Source: Bacteroidota bacterium (GTDB taxonomy: Bacteria; Bacteroidota; Bacteroidia; Chitinophagales; Saprospiraceae). From it: a stretch of 64,000 bases of DNA. The notes beneath the pieces are model-generated. The model was not told the origin of the DNA. It was given only the letters and a program-made list of their open reading frames with translations, and ran no database searches. Location of the stretch: positions 1 to 64,000 of the forward strand of contig JAAEZH010000020.1 in the NCBI GenBank assembly GCA_018222965.1, in the 5' to 3' direction. Every line of letters begins with the position of its first letter. Positions within the stretch are counted from its first letter, which is position 1. Positions 26,578-37,233 of this stretch are shown here, piece by piece. A program made the translations under genes and the position numbers.

Positions 26578-28485
26578 TCACTCTTTTACCAAAACCACAA
26601 ACTCCCGGTCCTTACGCACAACGTCTACAAAAAATTGGCGCCAGGAATCATATTCAGAAGCCGGTACTTCTCCCTGGAGTACTTCCAGGTTACGCGTTAC
26701 ATAAATCACTCCGGTTTCTACGCGTACTGTTCGAGCATAGGTGGCAAAGGCTGTTTCCAGACGGTCCTCCTGCTTTGGCATGTTTTCTATAGCATAACCT
26801 TCCGGCAGGGTAATCATTATCTCATCACTGGCTTTCCAGGCTTCCCGAATCAAAGCATTCCTGCTTCTGTCAGTGCTTTCAGCAGGCACAATATCCATAT
26901 CAACCAGCGGACAGAGTTGTACAAACAAACGACTCCCTGCTACTGTGACAAACCGCTCAACATCCAACTGTAACCTGATAGTTGCTTTGGGTTCCTCTTT
27001 TTCTATCTCCAGGCTCCAGCCTTTCAATTCAAACGCAGGTAAAAAGAGCCCCTGACGCAATTGCACTTCCTGATCAATTTCTGTCAACTCCTGTTTTATC
27101 CACTGATAATACTGATATCGACTTCCGGTATATACCGACTCCACATCCAGCAAAGCCCGGCCATCGGCTTCTACCTCCATCCTCATTTTACGAATCTCCT
27201 GATTTTCGGAGGCCTCCGAAACAGGCATGTCAATCAATCGGCCGCCCGACTTTTCGATCAATAATGCTTTTCGGTTTTCATTGTCTGACCCTATAAAGCC
27301 TGCCGGATAGTTTCCGGATGTGCATTCCAAAAACAACTCCTCCTCCGGCACATAAAGCAGCATGTGGTTAAACTGCAAACTGGGAAGCAACGCATCAAAA
27401 TTTGAAGCAGGATCTCTTCCCCGGTAAATCACCACAGGAGCTGATTCTATACCCACCTCTTTAAGCATAGCTCTCATGTAATTGGTCAGCGCCTTACAAT
27501 CGCCGTACTTATGTTCGCTTACGTATTCTGCGGAGAGCGGCTGCCAGCCACCAACCCCCAACTGAATGCTCACATAGCGCATCTCGGATTGCATATAGTC
27601 GTAAAGTATCTCAACTTTTTCACGGTCGGAAGAGACATTCGCCGTAAGGCTAAAAACCTGATTCCTTACCTCCTCAGGCAATTCCTGCCTGTCATCAGCC
27701 AGCTTATTGATGAAAGCACCAAAGTCCTTCCAACTGGCAAGACTGCCATCATATCCGTCCAGAGAAAACTGCCTGGGAAGCACCCAAAGAGCCGGCAACA
27801 CATCCGAGGCGGGGCCGGAAAGTGATTCATACGGTATCGGATGAAGCTTTGACACCTCAAAGGCATATCTGTTTTCATTGTCTGTTTCAGACGCCCTGGG
27901 TTTCAGATCAATATTCACCGGAAGGAAATTAACAGACAGGTCGGATGGGGCAATTATATCCATTCGCGCTTGACGCAATGCCTGACCATACCCGGCCACC
28001 ACACTCCATTCCAGATAGTGCATTTTGGCAAATCCGTCCAGTTTTAAAACATAGGACAACTCAATGGTATAGGGATACTCCCGATGGGTGATTTCTTTGG
28101 TTTTATACCGCCCGTCGCTCACCTCTGCCTGAAATGCATTTACCGAATAGTCCTCAAAATCTTTCTCCCGTATGGTCCGTATATACTGCCCATACTTGTC
28201 GAAAACCCGGGCTTCAAGATCTACTACTTTTGAATCCTTATCGTAGTACAACAAGGCTCGTTCGAAGCCCGTATCGGGCTCCAGGATCATGGTAGCTTTC
28301 TTTACCTTAATTTCTATACTGCCTTTCGGCGAAAATCGGATCTGACGTGCCTCCTCCAAGACCAGTGACTTTGCTCCCAAAGCATAAGTCAGGTCCTCCG
28401 ATGTCAGGACATAACCTGGCTCCATCTGAGCCTGTACAGCCGTAAAAACCAGCAGAAAAAGTAGTCCGATTAAACTTCCTCGCAT
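26578..28485 (-). CDS. DUF3857/transglutaminase-like exported protein (catalytic residues present)
   Basis: A 635-residue exported protein (signal peptide MRGSLIGLLFLLVFTAVQAQ). The N-terminal beta-rich DUF3857 region covers about 25-240; a transglutaminase/protease-like core follows with Cys330 in YGDCKALTNYM and His374 in FNHMLLY, so the thiol-enzyme site looks intact; the third residue may be Glu387 (FLECTSG). A C-terminal beta domain ends the protein. Such proteins are widespread in Bacteroidota and their substrate is unknown. It is 6 bases downstream of a paralogue with the same layout, forming a two-gene unit. Confidence 0.87.
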   Translation of the reverse strand: MRGSLIGLLFLLVFTAVQAQMEPGYVLTSEDLTYALGAKSLVLEEARQIRFSPKGSIEIKVKKATMILEPDTGFERALLYYDKDSKVVDLEARVFDKYGQYIRTIREKDFEDYSVNAFQAEVSDGRYKTKEITHREYPYTIELSYVLKLDGFAKMHYLEWSVVAGYGQALRQARMDIIAPSDLSVNFLPVNIDLKPRASETDNENRYAFEVSKLHPIPYESLSGPASDVLPALWVLPRQFSLDGYDGSLASWKDFGAFINKLADDRQELPEEVRNQVFSLTANVSSDREKVEILYDYMQSEMRYVSIQLGVGGWQPLSAEYVSEHKYGDCKALTNYMRAMLKEVGIESAPVVIYRGRDPASNFDALLPSLQFNHMLLYVPEEELFLECTSGNYPAGFIGSDNENRKALLIEKSGGRLIDMPVSEASENQEIRKMRMEVEADGRALLDVESVYTGSRYQYYQWIKQELTEIDQEVQLRQGLFLPAFELKGWSLEIEKEEPKATIRLQLDVERFVTVAGSRLFVQLCPLVDMDIVPAESTDRSRNALIREAWKASDEIMITLPEGYAIENMPKQEDRLETAFATYARTVRVETGVIYVTRNLEVLQGEVPASEYDSWRQFFVDVVRKDREFVVLVKE

Positions 28486-28491
28486 CCTTAT

Positions 28492-30501
28492 TTATCCTTT
28501 TTTCAAAACGACCGGTTCATTCAGTTTCTCAATGGCTATGTCGAAAAAGCCTTTAATCACTGAGTATTCTTCCGGATTGTAAATAAGCTTGTTTACCTTA
28601 ATATCAATAATAACCTGAACGCCACCTTCCCTCTCACTAATATTGTATTGAAACAAGCCTCCGTTGCCGTCCATTAAAATCCGTGTAGGCTCCGGCAACT
28701 CCTCAATCACAAAGCCTTCCGGAATGCTTAAGTTGTAAATGTATTTATCCTCAATGGGATAGGGGATATTTACCGGATAACTGCGCTCCCCCAGCGAAAA
28801 AGGATTTTCGGTAAAGCCGGAATACACGACCGGGTTTACATAGATAAACGCCCCTGCCTGCTGCGCGCCATTCGGAAAATCGAAGCTTATTTCTTCCTTC
28901 AGTTTTTCATATACATTCTCCTTTCCTTCCAACGAAAGCTTAGCTACACTACAACCGGGAAATCGCTCTTCAAAAGCCGATTGCCAGGCCGATTCAACAG
29001 AGGATTCAATTAATGCGCTTCGAGAATAATACGCTGAATAGCCCTCTTCGCTGGTCTTCATAGTGCCATTAATATGGCCATTCTCATCAACCGACAAATT
29101 GGAATAATACACGCCTTTTGAAGGGGTAACCGGGATGCTTATCCAAATCGGATTGGCAGAATTCACCAGCAATGCCCGGCCGTTTAAGGTCTCTACGTGA
29201 AGCTGACCGGCAGGCAAAAGCGGGTTGCCCAGATCCAACAACATGGCATCCTGCCCGATAAGAACTGCCACAAAAACATGATTAAACTGATCAATAAAAG
29301 GGTATTGCTCAATCATTTGTCCGTGGGAGCGCGTACTCACCAACATAGGGTAAGCATCCAGTCCGGCTTCCTTCAGCAAGGCTATCAAAAGCAGGTTTAT
29401 CTCCCCGGAAGAGCCCGATCCACGTTCAAAAACATCATCGAGTTTATTCTCTATATACATCCCTCTCGTACCATCCCAACGCACTCTGGCTGCCAGAAAA
29501 TCATAAATTGCCAGCACCTTTTGGGAAGGCGCGAGGTCTTTTGAAAGTTTAGCCTGACAAGCTTTCCAGGCATTTTTGTATTTGGCCGTCTTCTCCAATT
29601 GTTGGCCAAATGCCTCGCTTTGCTCCAGATTTAAGCACACTTGAGACCAGGTGGTAAGCACAGATTGTATTTGACTGCCAGGAAACTCCACCGTACGCAA
29701 TTGAAATTTGATCTGCGCATAGTAATCCTGCATCGTTGTTATATAGGACTCCTCCTTTAATGCGGGCACATCTTTCATGACAATCCGCATCACATCAAAC
29801 AAAGCCTCTACACTCTGATAACCGCGATCGTGCTCGGAACCCATGGTGTCATAGCCTGTTCTGGGAAGGCGCATCGTGCGGCGAATCTGATCCGACTCTT
29901 CCAGATGTGGCACAACGCTCTGCTTCATATAAATGTAGTTAAGCCACTCGGGAACCTGTAGATTGATTTCGCTCCACAAAACCGGAATATCCTCCTGAAA
30001 CTGCCAGGGCTCCAGCGAAAATATCCGCTCAGAATCGAGTGTATAACGATACTCTATAACGGAGCCCACCTGCAAATTCGGAACGGCTATTTTGATCACA
30101 GACCAATGATCCGTCTCTTCCTCTTCGAAAACATTATCCTTGTCTACGACTACTTTCTCGCCATCTGGCGAAAAGACCTGCACTTTGAGGTTATCGATAT
30201 CCTCCTGCTTGCTGTAGGAATAGAAATAGATCTGAATATCTCCTTCATCAAATCCCGAGCGATCCAGGATTTTTACCCGGCGGTGCCGCTCTAAACGAAA
30301 GCGGGGCGCGTCTTCGGTAAAATCAAACGTTATTTCTCCCACATCTGCCAGCACAACGGCTCCGGCATTCGGATCGGCATCATAAGAAGTCATTTGCAGT
30401 TCTTCATTTGATACCTTTCCCCATTTGAGTTTAATATCCTCCTGGGAAAATGAGAAATTGACAAATAGAAACAGGAATACTAAGGACAGGCAGGTTTTCA
30501 T
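28492..30501 (-). CDS. DUF3857/transglutaminase-like exported protein (catalytic Cys replaced)
   Basis: A 669-residue exported protein (signal peptide ending NFSFSQ) with the same order as its downstream neighbour: DUF3857 region (about 50-260), transglutaminase-like core and C-terminal beta domain. Aligning the core on ALLKEAGLDAYPM places Ser365 (GSGSSGEINLLL) where the neighbour has its catalytic Cys, while the His (FNHVFVA) is kept. It is therefore probably not an active thiol enzyme and may act as a binding or regulatory partner of the intact paralogue. A His-Asn pair and surrounding hydrophobics suggest the fold is kept. Confidence 0.87.
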   Translation of the reverse strand: MKTCLSLVFLFLFVNFSFSQEDIKLKWGKVSNEELQMTSYDADPNAGAVVLADVGEITFDFTEDAPRFRLERHRRVKILDRSGFDEGDIQIYFYSYSKQEDIDNLKVQVFSPDGEKVVVDKDNVFEEEETDHWSVIKIAVPNLQVGSVIEYRYTLDSERIFSLEPWQFQEDIPVLWSEINLQVPEWLNYIYMKQSVVPHLEESDQIRRTMRLPRTGYDTMGSEHDRGYQSVEALFDVMRIVMKDVPALKEESYITTMQDYYAQIKFQLRTVEFPGSQIQSVLTTWSQVCLNLEQSEAFGQQLEKTAKYKNAWKACQAKLSKDLAPSQKVLAIYDFLAARVRWDGTRGMYIENKLDDVFERGSGSSGEINLLLIALLKEAGLDAYPMLVSTRSHGQMIEQYPFIDQFNHVFVAVLIGQDAMLLDLGNPLLPAGQLHVETLNGRALLVNSANPIWISIPVTPSKGVYYSNLSVDENGHINGTMKTSEEGYSAYYSRSALIESSVESAWQSAFEERFPGCSVAKLSLEGKENVYEKLKEEISFDFPNGAQQAGAFIYVNPVVYSGFTENPFSLGERSYPVNIPYPIEDKYIYNLSIPEGFVIEELPEPTRILMDGNGGLFQYNISEREGGVQVIIDIKVNKLIYNPEEYSVIKGFFDIAIEKLNEPVVLKKG

Positions 30502-30525
30502 GTTTTCATTGGTTTAATAATGCAA

Positions 30526-30562
30526 TAGGGGTGCTCTTCCTTGTCCCGAAAGAACACCCCTA
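30526..30562 (-). terminator. Hairpin after the 2119-residue surface-protein gene
   Basis: Stem TAGGGGTG / CACCCCTA extended by TCTT/AAGA with one mismatch lies in the 114-base gap between the giant gene's stop and the start of the next minus-strand gene. The 3' side on the minus strand is AT-rich but not a pure T-run. Confidence 0.55.
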
Positions 30563-30615
30563 AGTTAAATACTTCATGGCTTTCGACAAAAAAGCCGAAA
30601 CAAATTGAGTTTAGC

Positions 30616-33600
30616 TTACCGCAATAACTGCACCTCCCCCGTCAGCTCCACCATGTCCTCATTGCTACACTCTACAAAAATCCGATACACGTAGGTGTCC
30701 TGCGGAGCGGGTTTTCCGTTATGCATACCGTCCCAGGATGGATCATCTGATGTATCCCGCAAGACAAGTTGTCCCCAGCGATTCCAGATTTCCATTTCCA
30801 CCCCTCCCGGCACAAAGTCCACATCCGGAATAAAGAAGGTATCGTTTAGGCCATCGCCATTTGGGCTGAAAGCATTCGGCACTTTTTCAGCGAGGGCATC
30901 ACATTCGCTCACGATGTCAAAGCGGATGCTCAGCACCTGGGTACAGCCATTCTCATCGGTAAGGGTTACAAAAAACTCCTGCTCTCCTTCGATTGGCAAG
31001 GTGGTCGGATCCGGGCAGTCGCCACAACTCAGCAGGTCGGGGTCAGACCAATCGTAGGTGTAATTGCCACTGCCTCCCATAACTTCCAGATCTACCGTCT
31101 GGCCGGAAAAAACCGTCTGATCTCCCGGGGCTAAACTCAGTGCTTCTGTTTCATAAATGCTTAAATCAAGGTTTACAAGGCTATCACAGCCCTGCCAGGT
31201 TTGCAATTCCAGCTCATAACTACCCGCTTCTGTCAAGACTTCGCCACCTAAAACGAGGCTGTCTCCCGGACAAATAGCAGCGGTCAAACTGGTAACCATA
31301 TCAGGATTTACCGTCAATTCCACACAGCTGATATCCAGGCAACCGCCTGCCAAAATAGTGGTATCGCAATAGGTGCCCGGGCTGTCAACCAACACGCCAA
31401 AGATGTCGATGCTTTCACCCGAACAGATTTCTTCTGCTTCTGTATTGACGATGCTTTCATCAATGACGGTTATAGTAACCAAACTGGTATCCGTACAACC
31501 GGAAGCGTTTAGTCCGACAATCTGATAAGCTGTATCATCAGTTGGATTGACAACCACAGTCGAGCACTCCGGATCCAGGCAATCGACTGCCGGTGTCCAG
31601 GTATAAGAATCCGCACCAGAAACCATCAGGGTATCCGCAAGCCCTTCGCACAGGATTTGATCCTCCGGAACCATCAGATCCGGACTGGGCTCGAAATCTA
31701 TTATGATACTGTCTACACTGGTACACATGGCTGAATTGGTGACCGTGAGCACAATAGTGGTATCTGCCTCTGCAAGTACGATTGGGTTATACACTCCGGC
31801 ATCTGATAATATTCCTGCCGGGCTCCAACTGTAAGTCCAGTCCGGATCAAATGCGGCTTCCAATTGAAGGGCTGTACCGTTACAAGCAGTGGTGTCTGCC
31901 CCGGCATCTGCTTCCGGCACCGGAAGGACGTTTACAAAAACAGAATCGGTATTGGAGCAACCTTCCGGATCGGTAATAGAAAGCACATACCAGGACGGCG
32001 TCAGCGGACTCACTGTCTGCGATTGCAGGAGGGGATCTAAAATTCCCGGTCCGGTCCAGAAATAATCCGCATTGGCCGTAGCCAACAGATTGGCTGAATC
32101 GCCCAAACAGATCACGGTGTCTGCAAACAGAATACCGGGTTCGGGCAATACGGTGATCGGATAGTGTGCGGTAATTTCGCAGCCTTCATTGTCTGTCAAT
32201 TCCTGAAGCATTTCAAATACAGCCGGATTCATTCCTGTATTCTGATACTGGAAAATCGCCGGGCAGCAATCCGGGCAATTCAACCAGGTATCATCTGCCC
32301 AGGTGGTTTCCAGCTCCGTATCACACCAACCGATTTCCAGCATGTCGTTGGAGCAGATCACGGCATCGTCTATAGGAAATAAATCTATTCCCGCTTCCGC
32401 GAATGCATAATCGCCGCTGCACACACAATGCAGGTCCGGATCAACATAGACCATCAGATCGCAAAGCGCATCTGCCGGAATACTAAAGCTGCCGGTATAA
32501 GTTCCGGAGCCCGGAAAATCCGGAATCAAGTCGCCAAACACCAACGGATCGCCCCCTGTGGGAGCACCATCGCCATTCGCGTCAAGCAAAAATTGCAGCG
32601 CAAGATCCTGTACATAAACAGCCCCGACGTTTTCAATAGTTAGATTGTAATTCACCAACAGATCCGGACCGTTAGGAGAAGCTTCTATGGAGAAAGCCGT
32701 GATGTTATAAACAGGGCGATCAATTTGAATGGACAGGAAGGTGCTCCCCAACTCAAAACTCACGGAGCAATCCTCGCCGGAAGAAACACACAGCGCATTG
32801 GTCTGTCGGGTTGCCCGGAACAAAGCGATAAGCTCCCCACATTCCTGCTGTAGGAATCCTTCCACCTCTATGGTAAAGGACACAACGGTCGATGCGGGCA
32901 AGCCTTCCGGCAAGCCCCAGGTCAACACTTGTGAGGTTCCGTAAAAACCAATGAGTGGCTCCCCGGAAGGTCCATTGGAAACCGGGCTGTATGAACCCGG
33001 CACATAGAATACAGCAGGTGGTAAAACGACCTCAATACTATCTCCGACTACTGTCTCTGCATCCAACAACAAGGCAATCTCCAGCTGGCTTTCGTCCGAG
33101 CAAACCACCTCTTCAATGTTTGCATTAATGAATGCCTGAGCATCCGGTGCATTGGTTTCGATACAGAATGGATCGCTTTCGCGAAGGATGTCATTGCTGG
33201 GATCATCGCAGGTTTGGAAGCCACTCGCGACAAAAAGCATACTGGAATTGAGCGTAAAATCACAATCTGTCATTCCCAAAAAGCGAATCTGAACCGTATT
33301 GGAAGGCTCCAGCGGAATACCCGCCAAACAGTTTTGCAACAGGGAATCACTAAATGTATCGAAGTCCCATAGGTACTGCCCATTGCCCAGGTCCTGGGGA
33401 TCGGGAATGGGTTCGAAGCCACTTCCTTCCGGATAAGACATTTCACAGCTGCCGGGCAGGATCGTGAATCCTTCGGGGATGTAAGCCAGCAATTCCAGTC
33501 CGCAAATGGCTCCCAGATTTGCATTAAATATTTCAATGGTATGATAAGGAACCGTGTCGCAGAGGAATACGCAAGGGGAGGTTGGGCTGAACACCTGCAT

Positions 33601-36600
33601 TTCCAGTTCACCATCCGGCGAAAGCCCCTCCAGCAAAAGCGTATTTTGAAAACAAGGTTCCTCATCTGGAGATTGTAGTTCTTCACAATTCCAGCCATAG
33701 CGCACTTCTACAAAATCGGATCCACAGCCGACATTGGTACCGACGAGTCTGAGGTTTCGGATTTCCTCGGGGTCCATATCTCCCAGCTGAAAAATGCCGT
33801 TTACCAGAGGGATAGTGCCCCCGTTGTCGATGTCCTCCAGCACAAAATCGGTTACCAGACCACTGGGGGATTCGGGGATCATCCAAACATTGTATGCGAT
33901 GTCGCTGCTTTGAGAAGCAATGGAGTTGACTATGTTTTCAATGATGAGTTCCCATCGAAACTTATTGTCGTAGCTGGTGTAAACAGGGAGAGGACTTATT
34001 AGATCAATGCCTGGATTGAGCGCTCTAAGGCTGTTTGCCGTATCGCCAAGCATAAGCGGATTCACGTCTTCGACTAAGCCGGGGTTAAAAGCAATCTCTG
34101 TTTGGCTGTATAAGGGATAAGCTCCATCCAGCTGGCAATCCCGTACAAATCGATGCTGAGTCAGCACCGAAAAACCTTCATCCATGGCAGGCACCTGGCA
34201 GGAATCCAGTTGAAAATACCAGCCGTCCGGAATGGGGCCGGGAGAAATCGGTTCATTCACTTTAAAAGGCACTCCGTTTTGCCATTGCACTCTGGAGACT
34301 CTCGATTCAACCAACTCGAAACCCGGTGCCGGGTATATTTCCATGTAGTTGTAAATCGCTCCCCAACGGTATTCAAACGGGAAAAAGTCGGGTTCTGCCA
34401 GGCTAAAATTCAGGAAATTAGCTCCCAGGAAAATGGATGTATCACAGGGAGGCACGACAAAAACACCGTTTGTAAACTGATAAGCGTAGCCACTCAATTC
34501 AAATGCATCGAGATCGCAGCCGCAGGCAATGGTACTTATATTCGGATCATCAGAAACGATCCGGGAGATGGATCCCACGGTGAAATTTACCAAAGCAGCC
34601 GGTAAGCCGGTTTCGTTAATTGGGTTTACATTGATCCGGCTCAGTGCGGTAAGGCTAAGCGAATCGCCATGCTCAAGCTCAAAGCCTGGCGGCAGGTCAC
34701 AAACAGTTCCGTCTCCTAAGTCCAGAACGATAACGTGATGGATCGTATTAAACATTTCGTAAGAGTTGGGCATTTCATCCAACTCACAGGAATAATTCGT
34801 ACCAGTACTTAAATCGAAAATGGAGAGGACGCCACTAATATAACTTATGCCTTCCGGCGAAATAAGCGGACCGTTTAGAGATGGATCTAATTCCGGAATA
34901 TTATAAATAAGGTCAAAAATCGCTTCATCAAAAGTAGCACCTGTTTCGTCGGCCACCACAATACCGCTTACGATTGTTTCTATGGTATCGCCTGGCAGGA
35001 AACGATCCGTTGCCACAGCATTCATATCAAGCATTCCTCCCGGATCGGGAAAAAAGTCGTTATCATTATCTGCTAAACCATAATTATACCGTCGACTTTC
35101 ATTGGTAAAATCGTAAAATCCACTGGGGTAGGTCAGGATGGTGTCCGTGGGTTCACAGGCGTAGGGCTGGACTAAGGAAAGGCAACTCTGGTGACTGCAA
35201 TTGATTGGGTCTGGCGCGCAAATTTGCAAACTGGTAATTACGTTAAAGCCTATTTCCGGAGGCGTCGGTGGATTACAAGTCAGGTATTTATCACAGCTCG
35301 TTATCACCGAATCCAGAACAAGCGGCATGGTATCACACAAGAGGTCGCAATCAAACAACAGCTCAAAAGAAAAGCCTGCGGAATCAAGGGGCAAAGGCAG
35401 GTCATATTCCAGGTGGATGTTGGAAAAGCCCATGTTGCTGTTTATCTCAAAAACATCCGGATCTACCCCGGCCAATTGAGGAGCATCCAGGGTTTGCCAG
35501 ATATATCCGCAGGGAAGGTCAAAATCAATGACAAGCGTTCCTTCCGATATATCGAGTGTGTCATGAGAGACCAGATAGTCGTATTCGCAAATGCTGTCAT
35601 CCTGGAGTGGCACCTGACAATCCGGATCGCTGACTACTCCCGTAACCAAAAACTCGGACGATTCTGATACCGGAATAAAATCCGGAACAGTTATATAGGC
35701 TCCCTCCGGGCATTCCTGAAAATAACCGAATCTGTACTCCCAGGAAGAAACGGGGAAACTACATGCTTCCAATTGGCACCAATAGGAATTCCAATGGATG
35801 AACACCGATTCTCCGGCACCAAGAATAGGCAATGTAAAACTTACTGAATGGAAAACCGGATTGGGGAAGGTGCAGATGTTTTCATTAAAATTTGCGTTGG
35901 CAGAGCCTGTTGCGGGCAAAGAATATGTATTCCCGGAACTATCCACCATTACAGAATTGGCATCGATAGCGGCATCCAGTTGGTTAATGATCAATTCCAA
36001 ATCCAATGCATCTCCATCACCTGTATTCGTAATAGTCATTCCGTGCAAATGGCCATCCGGACCACAAAAGCAATAGGGTGGAGTAGAGTATGGTTCAAAT
36101 TGTAAGTCAGGTAATGCGTCAAATGGCTCAATTTCAACAACGGCTGATTGTACTTCATCCTGACAAACCAGATCAAAACAGCCCCAGGCAAATTCGATTT
36201 GAGACAACGAACTGAAGGAGGGAATGCCACAATCCAAAACCTCGATCTGTTCAACAATGGTAATGGACTCATTAAACTCAAAGAGAGCATCTCCATCGCC
36301 GATTTGTTGAAAGTCACTTGCACCAAGTTCCAGTTCCAGGTAGCCGGGACTGTCTTCTATGATGGTTCCCTGCTGGTTGGTGACATGTATGCCCGGCTGG
36401 TAGCTATCCATCATGACAAAACTGGACAAGGGGCCAAAGCGCGTATTTCGAACAGTAAAGCTCCGAACGAGTACATCTCCTTTTTGTCCGGCGAGGTAGG
36501 CATTGGTCACATTCGTAATGACCAGAAGCGGGGTCTCCACTTCATACAAATCGGTATTTAAGGATGCGTTTCCATTCGCGAAAGCGACATCAATACTATT

Positions 36601-36975
36601 GCTAAATGGGGTGGCATTATTGATCAGGTCCACACAATCGCAACCAGCAACTTGCGTAATACTAACAGGCAGATTGCCGGAGGGAGGAATATCGTCCAAT
36701 TGAAAAACGGGCATTTGGGGATCGCTGACATCCAATTCTGTGGCTCCGGAAATACTGCCGGAAGAATAGGTCATACAATCATTGAGCGAAAGCGTTAATG
36801 TTCCATCGGTTAAGGTAAATGACTCCGGATTCTGGATAACCAGGCTGAAAGTTGCCGAATCGCAAACAGACAAATCCTCCGGGTTGGTATAACTTATCGA
36901 TTGGGAATGAGAATGGGAGACAAAAGATAGGCTTAGCCATAGAGTGGCTAAAATGGGGTAAAAGGATGTTTTCAT
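30616..36975 (-). CDS. Giant secreted surface protein (2119 residues) with T9SS type B C-terminal domain
   Basis: A predicted adhesin-like T9SS cargo. A signal peptide (MKTSFYPILATLWLSLSFVSHSHS) precedes some 1500 residues of beta-rich, cysteine-containing repeats of the DUF11/conserved-repeat kind (patterns such as LVIQNPESFTLTDGTL, HLHGMTITNTGDGDALDLEL, YNLTIENVGAVYVQDL). Ig/PKD-like modules follow (about 1600-1960: CLGDSANLLATANADYFWTG, ACNGTALQLEAAF, LCEGLADTLMVSGADSYTW). The end is a type B sorting domain (PNAFSPNGDGLNDTFF, IWNRWGQLVL, SWDG, QDTYVYRI). No enzymatic motif is seen. It is followed by the DUF3857 pair, from which a hairpin separates it. Confidence 0.88.
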   Translation of the reverse strand: MKTSFYPILATLWLSLSFVSHSHSQSISYTNPEDLSVCDSATFSLVIQNPESFTLTDGTLTLSLNDCMTYSSGSISGATELDVSDPQMPVFQLDDIPPSGNLPVSITQVAGCDCVDLINNATPFSNSIDVAFANGNASLNTDLYEVETPLLVITNVTNAYLAGQKGDVLVRSFTVRNTRFGPLSSFVMMDSYQPGIHVTNQQGTIIEDSPGYLELELGASDFQQIGDGDALFEFNESITIVEQIEVLDCGIPSFSSLSQIEFAWGCFDLVCQDEVQSAVVEIEPFDALPDLQFEPYSTPPYCFCGPDGHLHGMTITNTGDGDALDLELIINQLDAAIDANSVMVDSSGNTYSLPATGSANANFNENICTFPNPVFHSVSFTLPILGAGESVFIHWNSYWCQLEACSFPVSSWEYRFGYFQECPEGAYITVPDFIPVSESSEFLVTGVVSDPDCQVPLQDDSICEYDYLVSHDTLDISEGTLVIDFDLPCGYIWQTLDAPQLAGVDPDVFEINSNMGFSNIHLEYDLPLPLDSAGFSFELLFDCDLLCDTMPLVLDSVITSCDKYLTCNPPTPPEIGFNVITSLQICAPDPINCSHQSCLSLVQPYACEPTDTILTYPSGFYDFTNESRRYNYGLADNDNDFFPDPGGMLDMNAVATDRFLPGDTIETIVSGIVVADETGATFDEAIFDLIYNIPELDPSLNGPLISPEGISYISGVLSIFDLSTGTNYSCELDEMPNSYEMFNTIHHVIVLDLGDGTVCDLPPGFELEHGDSLSLTALSRINVNPINETGLPAALVNFTVGSISRIVSDDPNISTIACGCDLDAFELSGYAYQFTNGVFVVPPCDTSIFLGANFLNFSLAEPDFFPFEYRWGAIYNYMEIYPAPGFELVESRVSRVQWQNGVPFKVNEPISPGPIPDGWYFQLDSCQVPAMDEGFSVLTQHRFVRDCQLDGAYPLYSQTEIAFNPGLVEDVNPLMLGDTANSLRALNPGIDLISPLPVYTSYDNKFRWELIIENIVNSIASQSSDIAYNVWMIPESPSGLVTDFVLEDIDNGGTIPLVNGIFQLGDMDPEEIRNLRLVGTNVGCGSDFVEVRYGWNCEELQSPDEEPCFQNTLLLEGLSPDGELEMQVFSPTSPCVFLCDTVPYHTIEIFNANLGAICGLELLAYIPEGFTILPGSCEMSYPEGSGFEPIPDPQDLGNGQYLWDFDTFSDSLLQNCLAGIPLEPSNTVQIRFLGMTDCDFTLNSSMLFVASGFQTCDDPSNDILRESDPFCIETNAPDAQAFINANIEEVVCSDESQLEIALLLDAETVVGDSIEVVLPPAVFYVPGSYSPVSNGPSGEPLIGFYGTSQVLTWGLPEGLPASTVVSFTIEVEGFLQQECGELIALFRATRQTNALCVSSGEDCSVSFELGSTFLSIQIDRPVYNITAFSIEASPNGPDLLVNYNLTIENVGAVYVQDLALQFLLDANGDGAPTGGDPLVFGDLIPDFPGSGTYTGSFSIPADALCDLMVYVDPDLHCVCSGDYAFAEAGIDLFPIDDAVICSNDMLEIGWCDTELETTWADDTWLNCPDCCPAIFQYQNTGMNPAVFEMLQELTDNEGCEITAHYPITVLPEPGILFADTVICLGDSANLLATANADYFWTGPGILDPLLQSQTVSPLTPSWYVLSITDPEGCSNTDSVFVNVLPVPEADAGADTTACNGTALQLEAAFDPDWTYSWSPAGILSDAGVYNPIVLAEADTTIVLTVTNSAMCTSVDSIIIDFEPSPDLMVPEDQILCEGLADTLMVSGADSYTWTPAVDCLDPECSTVVVNPTDDTAYQIVGLNASGCTDTSLVTITVIDESIVNTEAEEICSGESIDIFGVLVDSPGTYCDTTILAGGCLDISCVELTVNPDMVTSLTAAICPGDSLVLGGEVLTEAGSYELELQTWQGCDSLVNLDLSIYETEALSLAPGDQTVFSGQTVDLEVMGGSGNYTYDWSDPDLLSCGDCPDPTTLPIEGEQEFFVTLTDENGCTQVLSIRFDIVSECDALAEKVPNAFSPNGDGLNDTFFIPDVDFVPGGVEMEIWNRWGQLVLRDTSDDPSWDGMHNGKPAPQDTYVYRIFVECSNEDMVELTGEVQLLR

Positions 36976-37154
36976 TGTTTGTGGGTTTCCGGTTTGTGTG
37001 ATATGTTCCAGGGGTAGAAAGTTACGGGATTGAAAAATAAACCCATTTTATTTAATAAACCAGCCACACAAATGTCAAATATTGGCTCTTTCCGATTCGG
37101 GACACTTTTTGTCTGAAAGAACAAGGGAGGATCGAGTAGCAGCACCTAAAGCAA

Positions 37155-37186
37155 AAGCGGGAAAAACTTGTTCGTTTTTCCCGCTT
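37155..37186 (-). terminator. Intrinsic terminator after dodecin
   Basis: A perfect 13-bp stem (AAGCGGGAAAAAC / GTTTTTCCCGCTT) with a six-base loop, followed on the minus strand by TTTTGCTTT. It lies about 50 bases past the dodecin stop. The rest of the 258-base gap up to the giant-protein start shows no gene. Confidence 0.8.
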
Positions 37187-37233
37187 CAATGCGGCATTAA
37201 AATGCCTAAAAGGTTAGATTGAGGTGACGATCG

